Position numbers and translations under genes: made by a program. This document shows, piece after piece, positions 1 to 7,302 of a stretch of DNA of 64,000 nt (position 1 is the first letter of the stretch; every line of letters starts with the position of its first letter). Source of the stretch: Aeromicrobium marinum DSM 15272. GTDB taxonomy: Bacteria; Actinomycetota; Actinomycetes; Propionibacteriales; Nocardioidaceae. Below the pieces are notes generated by a model that did not search any database, was not told the DNA's origin, and saw only the letters and a program-made list of their open reading frames with translations. The stretch spans positions 1,551,712 through 1,615,711 of the forward strand of contig NZ_CM001024.1 in assembly GCF_000160775.2 (NCBI RefSeq), read 5' to 3'.

Positions 1-2
1 TT

Positions 3-149
3 CCCGTTGAGTGGGTGGATGCACGTCCCGAGACGGAGGCCTATTGGGAAAAGGGCCTGTTCGCCAGCCAGCACAGCGCCTGCAAGCTCCGCCAGGAGTT
101 CACCCTCGAACGTCTGGCCGACCACTTCAACATCGACGACGGTGAGTGA
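3..149 (+). CDS. 3' end of an unrecognised gene (partial)
   Basis: An open frame enters from the left edge and stops with TGA ten bases before the HsdR start. The last 48 residues are hydrophilic and include YWEKGLFASQHSACKLRQ and end in NIDDGE. I do not recognise a family. Because hsdR follows closely on the same strand, this could be another component or passenger of the restriction locus, but the tail does not look like a normal HsdS or HsdM C terminus. The frame itself is well supported by its spacing to hsdR. Confidence 0.55.
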   Translation, partial: PVEWVDARPETEAYWEKGLFASQHSACKLRQEFTLERLADHFNIDDGE

Positions 150-158
150 TCGACCGCC

Positions 159-3100
159 ATGGGGAACTTCGACTTCGTCCGCCTGACACTGCCGTCCCTG
201 CATGACGACTGCGCTCGGGCTGAGTCGTATCTGTCATCTGACCCGCGGTCCGCGTGCTTCTACAGCCGCCGCGTGGTCGAGGAACTGGTCGGCTACCTCT
301 ACGACGTACTCTCCCTGTCGATTCCCTACCGCAACGACCTGGCCGCGAAGATCAGCGACCCGGCCTTCAAGGCAAGGGTGCCGCAAGGCATCACGCAGAA
401 GCTGACGGCGATCCGCCGCATCGCCAACACGGCCGTGCACGAGAACCGGCAGATCCGGCCCGACGTGTCGCTGGCGGTGCTGCGTGAGCTGTTCAACGTC
501 GTCGTATGGACGTCCTACCACCACTCACCGCAGCCGAATCTGGTGCCGCTGCAAGCACAGTTCGACCCTGCCCTCGCCGCCCAGGCTGCACCGTTGTCCC
601 GCGAGGAGGTCGGCCGGCTGGCGGCGAAGTTCAAGGCCCAGGATGAGGCCCACGCCCGCGAACTGGCCGAGAAGGACGACCGGCTGGCGGCCCACGAGGC
701 CGAGATCGCCCGCCTCAAGGACCAGATCGCCGAGGCCCAGGCGGCGGTCGGCCCCGACACTCGCGACTACGACGAGGCCGGCGCCCGAGACCTGTTCATC
801 GACGTGCTCCTGCACGAGGCCGGTTGGACGCTCGACCAGACCCGCGACCGCGAGTACGAGGTCACGGGCATGCCCAACGCGGAGGGGCGAGGGTTCGTCG
901 ACTACGTGCTCTGGGGTGCCGACGGTCTGCCGCTGGCGGTGGTCGAGGCCAAGCGCACGTCGAAGTCCCCCGAGGTCGGGCAGCAACAGGCCAAGCTGTA
1001 CGCCGACTGCTTGGAGAGGCAGTTCGGTCGTCGTCCGGTGATCTTCTTCACCAACGGCTACGAGCATCGGATGTGGGACGACGCTGCCGGCTACCCGCCC
1101 CGTGAGACCCAGGGCTTCTACACCCGCGACGAACTGGAGCTGCTGGTGCAGCGCCGTCAGACCAAGTTGCCCCTGTCCTCGGCGCAGGCAAACACCGACA
1201 TTGCCGGCCGGCCGTACCAGGTGCGGGCGATCAAGGCCGTGGGTGATGCGTTCGACCGCAAGCAGCGCGAAGCCCTGTTGGTGATGGCGACCGGTTCAGG
1301 CAAGACGCGCACCACCATCGCGCTTGTCGACCTGCTGCAGAAGGCCAACTGGGTCAAGCGGGTGCTCTTCCTCGCTGACCGCACCGCCCTGGTGAACCAG
1401 GCGGCGAATGCGTTCAAGGAGCACCTGCCGGGCTCGACCACGGTCAATCTCGTGACGGAGAAGGCCGTCGACGGGCGGGTCTACGTCTCGACCTATCCCA
1501 CGATGATGGGTCTCATCAACGAGGTCGACGGAGGGCTGCGCCGGTTCGGTCCGGGGTACTTCGACCTCATCGTGATCGACGAGGCCCACCGATCCGTGTA
1601 CGCGAAGTACGGGGCGATCTTCGACTACTTCGACTCCCTGCTCGTCGGACTGACCGCCACACCGAAGGATGAAGTCGACCACAACACCTACCGACTGTTC
1701 CACCTCGAGGACGGCGTCCCCACCGACCACTACACCCTCGACGAGGCCGTCGAGTCGGGCTACCTCGTTCCGCCGAAGGGCATCAGTGTCGGCACCCAGT
1801 TCCTGCGCTCGGGCATCCGATACGACGACCTCACCGAGGACGAAAAGGACCAGTGGGACACCCTCGACTGGGGTGAGGACGGCCCGCCCGACGAGGTCGG
1901 CGCCGAAGAGCTCAACCGCTTCCTCTTCAACGAGGACACCGTCGACAAGGTTCTCGAGACGCTCATGGTGCGGGGCCACAAGGTCGCCGGTGGCGACCGC
2001 CTGGGGAAGACGATCGTCTTCGCCAAGAGCCAGAAGCACGCCGAGTTCATCGAGAAGCGCTTCAACCTGGCCTATCCCGAGCTCGCCGGCCACTTCGCCC
2101 GGGTCGTCACCCACGCCAACCCGTACGCACAGTCGCTCATCGACGACTTCTCGATCAAGGACAATGCACCGCACCTCGCGATCAGCGTCGACATGCTCGA
2201 CACGGGCATCGACGTGCCCGAGGTCGTGAACCTCGTCTTCTTCAAGATGGTGCGATCGAAGTCCAAGTTCTGGCAGATGATCGGCCGCGGCACCCGGGTG
2301 TGTCCGGGCCTGTTCGGACCCGGCAAGGAGAAGCAGGACTTCTTTGTCTTCGACTTCTGCGGCAACCTCGACTACTTCAGCCAGGACCTGCCGGGCTCGC
2401 AGGGACAGGTGCAGAAGTCACTCTCCCAGCGGCTGTTCGAGGCCCGGGTCGGTCTGGTGCGGGCGCTGGACCAGGACGAGCCGGATCTACGCAACTCGAC
2501 TGCCGCGACCCTGCGGGAGGTTGTGGCCGGCATGAACCTCGACAACTTCGTCGTGCGACCGCATCGACGGGCGGTCGAGCGGTTCGCCACCGCCGAGACA
2601 TGGCAGACGCTGGGTCCGGAGGACTCCGAAGCGTTGTCCTCACTCGCCGGGCTGCCGTCCGCGGTGCGCGACGCCGACGAGGATGCGAAGCGGTTCGACC
2701 TGCTGATCCTGCGCCGCCAACTCGCCCAGCTCGACGGAGACCTCATCCTGGCCGAGCGCCTGCGAGAGACTGCACAGCACATCGCCGCTGCACTGCTGGG
2801 AAAGACGACGATCCCCTCGGTCGCGGAGCAGGCCGCTCTGTTGGAGTCGGTCGCCGGTGACGAGTGGTGGATCGACGTCACCCTGCCGATGCTGGAACTC
2901 GCCCGACTGCGGCTGCGTGGCCTGGTCCAGTTCGTCGAGAAGACGTCCCGCAACCCGATCTACACCGACTTCGAGGACATCCTCAGCGAGGGGATCGATA
3001 TCGTGCTGCCCGGGGTCACACCCGGCACGAATTTCGAGCGGTTCCGTGCCAAGGCCGAGGCGTATCTGCGCGAGCACCTGGAAAACCTCGCCCTCCAGCG

Positions 3101-3509
3101 GCTACGCCGCAATAGGCAGCTCACGTCCGACGACCTCACCGAGCTGGAGCAGATGCTCGTCGCTTCCGGCGGCCAACAGGTCGACATCGCCTGGGCCGCC
3201 GAACAGGGCGGCGGGCTCGGCCTGTTCGTTCGCCATCTCGTCGGCCTCGACCGCGCCTCGGCAATGGAAGCGTTCGAGAACTACCTCGACAGCACCAGGT
3301 TCTCAGCCAACCAGATCCGCTTCGTCAACCTCATCGTCGACGAGCTCACCAAGAACGGTGTGATGGAGCCGGCTCGGCTCTTCGAGTCGCCCTACACCGA
3401 CCACGCCCCCACCGGCCCGGACTACTTCTTCTCTGAGGCCGACGTAGACGTCATTGTGGAAACGCTTCACCACATTTCTTCGACGGCCGTTCCCGAGGAG
3501 GTCGCGTGA
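159..3509 (+). CDS. hsdR: Type I restriction enzyme, HsdR (R) subunit
   Basis: ATP-dependent translocase/nuclease subunit of a type I restriction-modification system, acting on unmodified DNA with HsdM/HsdS, which are not visible here. At 1116 residues the length is normal. The first ~125 residues resemble a DUF4145-type helical domain, followed by a charged coiled coil (~150-195). The PD-(D/E)XK nuclease core is visible as D246 (FVDYVLWG) and E263-A-K265 (VVEAKRT). Helicase motifs follow: Walker A ATGSGKT (~377-383), DEAH (~474-477), LTATP, and motif VI GRGTR (~709-713). The C-terminal third is like the EcoEI-type R C-terminal domain. The stop overlaps the next gene by GTGA, so the two are probably co-translated. 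Confidence 0.93.
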   Translation: MGNFDFVRLTLPSLHDDCARAESYLSSDPRSACFYSRRVVEELVGYLYDVLSLSIPYRNDLAAKISDPAFKARVPQGITQKLTAIRRIANTAVHENRQIRPDVSLAVLRELFNVVVWTSYHHSPQPNLVPLQAQFDPALAAQAAPLSREEVGRLAAKFKAQDEAHARELAEKDDRLAAHEAEIARLKDQIAEAQAAVGPDTRDYDEAGARDLFIDVLLHEAGWTLDQTRDREYEVTGMPNAEGRGFVDYVLWGADGLPLAVVEAKRTSKSPEVGQQQAKLYADCLERQFGRRPVIFFTNGYEHRMWDDAAGYPPRETQGFYTRDELELLVQRRQTKLPLSSAQANTDIAGRPYQVRAIKAVGDAFDRKQREALLVMATGSGKTRTTIALVDLLQKANWVKRVLFLADRTALVNQAANAFKEHLPGSTTVNLVTEKAVDGRVYVSTYPTMMGLINEVDGGLRRFGPGYFDLIVIDEAHRSVYAKYGAIFDYFDSLLVGLTATPKDEVDHNTYRLFHLEDGVPTDHYTLDEAVESGYLVPPKGISVGTQFLRSGIRYDDLTEDEKDQWDTLDWGEDGPPDEVGAEELNRFLFNEDTVDKVLETLMVRGHKVAGGDRLGKTIVFAKSQKHAEFIEKRFNLAYPELAGHFARVVTHANPYAQSLIDDFSIKDNAPHLAISVDMLDTGIDVPEVVNLVFFKMVRSKSKFWQMIGRGTRVCPGLFGPGKEKQDFFVFDFCGNLDYFSQDLPGSQGQVQKSLSQRLFEARVGLVRALDQDEPDLRNSTAATLREVVAGMNLDNFVVRPHRRAVERFATAETWQTLGPEDSEALSSLAGLPSAVRDADEDAKRFDLLILRRQLAQLDGDLILAERLRETAQHIAAALLGKTTIPSVAEQAALLESVAGDEWWIDVTLPMLELARLRLRGLVQFVEKTSRNPIYTDFEDILSEGIDIVLPGVTPGTNFERFRAKAEAYLREHLENLALQRLRRNRQLTSDDLTELEQMLVASGGQQVDIAWAAEQGGGLGLFVRHLVGLDRASAMEAFENYLDSTRFSANQIRFVNLIVDELTKNGVMEPARLFESPYTDHAPTGPDYFFSEADVDVIVETLHHISSTAVPEEVA

Positions 3510-4723
3510 CCCGTCTGTTCGAGCGCGGCGAGCTCCGCTTGTTCCTCCAGGGTCTCCTCGAAGACGCTGCCGGAAGGATTGACAAGCTTCCCGAACACGA
3601 GGTTCTGAGCCGTTCCACAGGCGACCTTCTCGACCAGTTCTCTCGACTGGCCACCGTGGAAGCGCCCACGATCACCGAGGGTCCGGTCGACGGAGGGGTT
3701 TCTGAAACATCGTCGAAGGTTCGCGACCAATGGGGTCGCGATCGGACCTACACCGTCCGTGGCTTCACGATTAGTGCCACGTTCGACTTCACTGGGGACG
3801 CACGATTGTTCTACTACCGCCCGAACACTCATCTGATGAAGCGGTTCGAAGCCTCCCTCGGGGCCGGATCGATCACTGTGAGATCGGGTCAGACGGCAAG
3901 CGACATCGGGCCGGAGAAGGCGAAGGCCGCGATCGACGGCGCCATTGGTCCCATCCGAACTGAACTGGAGCACGTTCGGGCCGATGTCGACGCGCACAAT
4001 AGTCAGGTCGCGGAGCGGTTGCGGCCCGTCATTGATCGTCGCAAGAAGCTGCTGCAGGAGCGACGCAATCTCGCCGGCGCCTTGGGATTCTCGATCGCGA
4101 AGCGGCCTGACGCACCGCGGCCAGTGCCGCTGTCGAGGAAACAGGTTGGGGCCGCCCGCACCAACCGATCGATGCCACCATATGCCGACGAGCCCGCACT
4201 CACGGCTGAGCAGTATGAGGACGTCATCAGAGTCGTCCAGTCCACCCTGCTCGCTATGGAGCGCACGCCTTCCGTTGCTTCTGGCAAGGGCGAAGAGGAA
4301 CTTCGGGACCAGATCCTAGTCCAGCTGAACGGAACCTTCGAGGGTGGCGCCACTGGCGAGACGTTTGTTCAATCAGGCAAGACCGACATCCTCGTGCAGG
4401 ATGGCGAACGCCACGTCTTCGTCGGCGAGTGCAAGTGGTGGACCGGCGCCAAAGAGTGCGGCAAAGCGATTGACCAACTCCTGGGCTACCTGCCGTGGCG
4501 CGACGAGAAGGCTGCGCTGATTCTCTTCATCGACCGGAAGAACGCCTCAGCCGTTCTGGAAAAGGCCGAACAGTCTGTCAGGGAGCATCCCGCCTTCAAG
4601 CGCGTTGGCACCGCTTCCACCGAGCCCGCTGCTCGCCGAAACTACATTCTCGGTCACCCCGACGACCCCGACCGCGAGATCCGCCTCGCAGTGCTGTTCG
4701 CAGTGCTCCCGGAGGGTGCTTGA
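3506..4723 (+). CDS. PD-(D/E)XK-like nuclease partner of HsdR
   Basis: The GTG start lies inside the hsdR stop (GTGA overlap), which implies translational coupling and a shared job. The 405-residue protein has no signal peptide or membrane segment. The middle (~150-195) is predicted helical and charged. Near the C terminus TDILVQDG (D294) followed by FVGECKWW (E308, K310) matches the D...ExK core of restriction-endonuclease-like folds, so I infer a DNA nuclease or nuclease-derived module. It is not a standard type I subunit. Codon choice is looser, with more A/T third bases than the housekeeping genes to the right, which fits horizontal acquisition of the restriction module. Its exact function is unknown. 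Confidence 0.7.
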   Translation: MTRLFERGELRLFLQGLLEDAAGRIDKLPEHEVLSRSTGDLLDQFSRLATVEAPTITEGPVDGGVSETSSKVRDQWGRDRTYTVRGFTISATFDFTGDARLFYYRPNTHLMKRFEASLGAGSITVRSGQTASDIGPEKAKAAIDGAIGPIRTELEHVRADVDAHNSQVAERLRPVIDRRKKLLQERRNLAGALGFSIAKRPDAPRPVPLSRKQVGAARTNRSMPPYADEPALTAEQYEDVIRVVQSTLLAMERTPSVASGKGEEELRDQILVQLNGTFEGGATGETFVQSGKTDILVQDGERHVFVGECKWWTGAKECGKAIDQLLGYLPWRDEKAALILFIDRKNASAVLEKAEQSVREHPAFKRVGTASTEPAARRNYILGHPDDPDREIRLAVLFAVLPEGA

Positions 4724-4963
4724 ACCCCCGCTGAATCTCAGAACAAACTCCTCGCCCACCGCCCTCGCGTGGTCAGCCGATGTCTTGGCGCGTCTCTTGG
4801 GGAAGTCACCGTGGGCGTGATGCACCCGGCGGTTGAGGCGTAAGGCGCTCCGCTTCCGGGCTGCAACGCTTGGCTGTCATCAGCACTACACCCCCGTCGG
4901 CCTCGGCCGGCTGGGCGTTCTCCGTTGGTCCGCGAACCACGATCACCCACAGGACGGGCGGAG

Positions 4964-5851
4964 TCACCCGCGGGCGGCGACGACCTCCGCCACGGCGTCG
5001 AGGCATCGCAGGTCGGTTGTCCCCGGCACCAGGATGAACTCGTCGCACCCGGCCTCCTTGGCACCGTCCAGCACCGTCCGGAGGGCATCCGGGGTGGACG
5101 ACCCGGCCGTCCGTGCGAACGCCCCGGCCAGCTCCGGGCCGAGGAATCCCAGGTAGCGGCCGGCGAACGAACGCAAGGTGGCGGCACTGTCCTCGATCCC
5201 GATGGCGACGAAGCTGCCACTGATCTTGACCGGCGGTGCCTCGCGGTCCGCTTCCTGCCAGCACCGGTCGGCCAGGTCGTTGACCCGCCTGATGGACTGC
5301 GCGTCTCCCGCGATGTCGAAACCGCTGATGCCGTCCGCCCACCGGGCCGCCCGGCGCATCGCCTTGGGCCCCATCGCGCCGGCCAGGATGCGGGGTCCTC
5401 CGGCCTGCACCGGGAGCGGTCCCACCGGGTCGGCCCCCTCGAAGGGCGGGCGCCCCGCCAACAGGTCCCGCAGCTCCGCGACGTTGGCGTCGAGCCGGGC
5501 GTGGCGGCGGGTGAACTCCCGCCCGAGCGCCCGGTAGTCGTCCTCGCGCGCACCGACGCCCACCGCAACGTCGAGCCGGCCGTTCGCGAGCTGGTCGAGG
5601 GTGCCGATCTGTTGGGCCACCATCGGCATGGCGTGCTGGGGCAGCACCCACACGTTGGAGAGGATGCGGACGTTCTCCGTCACGGCAGCGCAGGCGGCCA
5701 GCGTGGCCACCATCTCGGGATTGGTGAACGTGACGCGCTCCCCCGCCGAGACGCTCGAGAAGGGCCCGGCGTCGATACCGCGTGCCCACGCCACCGTCGT
5801 GCCCGGGCCGTAGCCCTCGGCCATCTGCGGGATCGCGACGCCGACTCTCAT
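4964..5851 (-). CDS. LLM-class (luciferase-like) flavin-dependent oxidoreductase
   Basis: This 295-residue protein belongs to the bacterial luciferase/F420-dependent oxidoreductase family, TIM-barrel enzymes using FMN or F420. Family features seen are the N-terminal strand MRVGVAIPQ, the segment TENVRILSNVWVLPQH (~60-76), GRLDVAVGVGAREDDY (~91-106) and the glycine-rich GGPRILAGAMGPKAMRRA (~150-167). In actinobacteria such proteins usually use F420, but I cannot tell the cofactor or substrate. It stands alone on the minus strand, downstream of the E1/E2 genes but separated by a palindrome. A mini-ORF ends in its start codon. The 240 bp between this gene and the restriction module hold no gene I can support. 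Confidence 0.85.
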   Translation of the reverse strand: MRVGVAIPQMAEGYGPGTTVAWARGIDAGPFSSVSAGERVTFTNPEMVATLAACAAVTENVRILSNVWVLPQHAMPMVAQQIGTLDQLANGRLDVAVGVGAREDDYRALGREFTRRHARLDANVAELRDLLAGRPPFEGADPVGPLPVQAGGPRILAGAMGPKAMRRAARWADGISGFDIAGDAQSIRRVNDLADRCWQEADREAPPVKISGSFVAIGIEDSAATLRSFAGRYLGFLGPELAGAFARTAGSSTPDALRTVLDGAKEAGCDEFILVPGTTDLRCLDAVAEVVAARG

Positions 5852-5883
5852 CGTGCAGCCGCCGGGACGGGGTCAAGGGACAT
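5848..5883 (-). CDS. Leaderless mini-ORF coupled to the LLM oxidoreductase
   Basis: An 11-codon frame encoding MSLDPVPAAAR begins at an ATG exactly seven bases downstream of a TAGCGT -10 hexamer (5891-5896, minus strand). It ends with TGA inside the ATGA that is also the start of the downstream oxidoreductase. The arrangement suggests a leaderless leader peptide whose termination delivers ribosomes to the main gene, which has no clear Shine-Dalgarno sequence. It is inferred from geometry only. The alternative is that the promoter simply makes a short 5' leader and the mini-ORF is accidental. Confidence 0.4.
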   Translation of the reverse strand: MSLDPVPAAAR

Positions 5884-5890
5884 GCGCCGC

Positions 5891-5896
5891 ACGCTA
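5891..5896 (-). promoter_or_regulatory. -10 hexamer of the LLM oxidoreductase unit
   Basis: TAGCGT on the minus strand, seven bases before the ATG of the mini-ORF. The spacing equals that of many leaderless starts in this window. No convincing -35 is seen. Confidence 0.45.
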
Positions 5897-5940
5897 CCGG
5901 GGATGGGCCCTCAGCACCCGCGACACGGCGCCATCCGGTT

Positions 5941-5956
5941 GACGAGGGTCCTCGTC
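5941..5956. repeat. 16-bp palindrome between E2 and LLM genes
   Basis: GACGAGG-GT-CCTCGTC is a perfect palindrome eight bases past the E2 stop. It may be a compact terminator for the E1-E2 transcript or an operator upstream of the LLM gene. The two-base centre forces a shorter real stem. Confidence 0.35.
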
Positions 5957-5964
5957 CCCGGGGC

Positions 5965-7272
5965 TCAGACGAGGAGGGTCAGCGGATGGTGGAGCGCGTG
6001 CACCAGGGCGCTCATCCATTGGGCGGCCAGGGCACCGTCGATGGCGCGGTGATCCGCCGAGAGCACCATCTCCGACACGGTGCGGACCACGACCTGGTCG
6101 TCCACCACGACCGCCGCGGGCCGACCCGCCCCGACGGCGAGAATGGCGGACTGGGGAGGGTTGATGATCGCGGAGAACTCGTCGACGCCGTACATGCCGA
6201 GGTTGGAGATGGTGATCGAACCTCCCTCGAGGTCGCGCTGCTGCAGCGTCCCGGCACCGGCCTGCTCGACGTACGTCTTGACCTGCCGCGAGATCGCGGA
6301 CAGCGAGCTGGCCCCCACGTCGCGGAGCACCGGGGTCACCAGGCCCCGCTCGGCGGCGATGGCGACCGAGATGTCCACGTGGTCGAAGCGTCGAAGCGCG
6401 TCCTCGGTCCAGATCACGTTCGCGTCGGGCACCTGCTGGTGGGCCGACGCGACAGCACGGATGACGAAGTCGTTGACCGAGAACTTGGCCCCGGAGGACT
6501 CGATCAGCTGCCTGCGCAGCTCCAGGAGCGGGTCGAGGGTGACGCTCCGCTTCACGTAGAAGTGCGGGATGTGCTGCTTGCTCTCGGTGAGCCGGCGAGC
6601 GATCGTGCGGCGCAGCCGGGTGTGCGGGACGTCGGTCCAGGCGTCCGCGGACGCCACCTGCGTGGACGTCGGTGCGGACGCCTCGCTGGGGGCGTCGGGC
6701 GTCGCGGCCCGACGGTCGGCGATCAGACGCTCGACGTCACGGCGGCGGATGCGCCCGCCCGGCCCCGAGCCGACGAGTCCGTCGGGGGTGAGACCTGCCT
6801 CGCGGAGCAGCTTGCGTGCGATCGGGCTGATGAACACCCGGCCACCCGGGCCACCCGCCGACCGGTCCGTCGCCACCGGCTCGACGGCGACGGAGTCGGC
6901 GCCCTCCTCCGTGGCCTGGGCGACCTCGACCGGGTCGGAGGTCGGAGCGTCGGGCTCCTGGGATGCGTCGGCGGCACTGACCGTGCCCACGCCCAGCCGG
7001 GCCAACGTCGCGTCGAGGTCGGTGCCCACGTCCGAGGACGAGCCGACCAGCGCCATCGGCAGACCCACCTCGATCGTGGCGCCGGGTCCGACCAGGGCCC
7101 TCAGGAGTGTCCCGCTCTGGGGGGCCTCCATCTCGAGCACTGCCTTGTCGGTCTCGATGACGGCGATGGCGTCACCCGCGGTGAAGTCGGCGCCCGGCTC
7201 GACGAGCCAGTCGGCGACGACGACCTCGGTCGCACCAGCGGCGACCTCGGGGACCAGCAGGAGCTCCGGCAT
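5965..7272 (-). CDS. 2-oxoacid dehydrogenase complex E2 (dihydrolipoamide acyltransferase)
   Basis: Acyltransferase core of a 2-oxoacid or acetoin dehydrogenase complex, moving the acyl group from lipoyl-lysine to CoA. Domain order in 435 residues: an N-terminal lipoyl domain with the lipoylation motif ETDKA (K43); an alanine/proline/threonine-rich linker; a peripheral-subunit-binding domain (~145-185, ISPIARKLLREAGL); and the catalytic domain ending with DHRAIDG, giving H408 and D412 as catalytic residues. ATG preceded by GAAGGA. It lies 30 bp downstream of the fused E1 gene, clearly the same operon. No E3 is nearby, so lipoamide dehydrogenase must come from elsewhere. Substrate (pyruvate, branched-chain, acetoin or another) is not decidable from sequence. 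Confidence 0.92.
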   Translation of the reverse strand: MPELLLVPEVAAGATEVVVADWLVEPGADFTAGDAIAVIETDKAVLEMEAPQSGTLLRALVGPGATIEVGLPMALVGSSSDVGTDLDATLARLGVGTVSAADASQEPDAPTSDPVEVAQATEEGADSVAVEPVATDRSAGGPGGRVFISPIARKLLREAGLTPDGLVGSGPGGRIRRRDVERLIADRRAATPDAPSEASAPTSTQVASADAWTDVPHTRLRRTIARRLTESKQHIPHFYVKRSVTLDPLLELRRQLIESSGAKFSVNDFVIRAVASAHQQVPDANVIWTEDALRRFDHVDISVAIAAERGLVTPVLRDVGASSLSAISRQVKTYVEQAGAGTLQQRDLEGGSITISNLGMYGVDEFSAIINPPQSAILAVGAGRPAAVVVDDQVVVRTVSEMVLSADHRAIDGALAAQWMSALVHALHHPLTLLV

Positions 7273-7302
7273 GGGTCTGTGTCCTTCGGTAGGGGGTGCG
7301 GG

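Noticed and set aside
3..149. Calling the left-edge fragment HsdS or HsdM
   Set aside because: The 48 visible residues lack recognisable HsdS or HsdM features.
4724..4963. Possible attachment site or island boundary after the restriction genes
   Set aside because: No tRNA, integrase or direct repeat could be seen in the gap.
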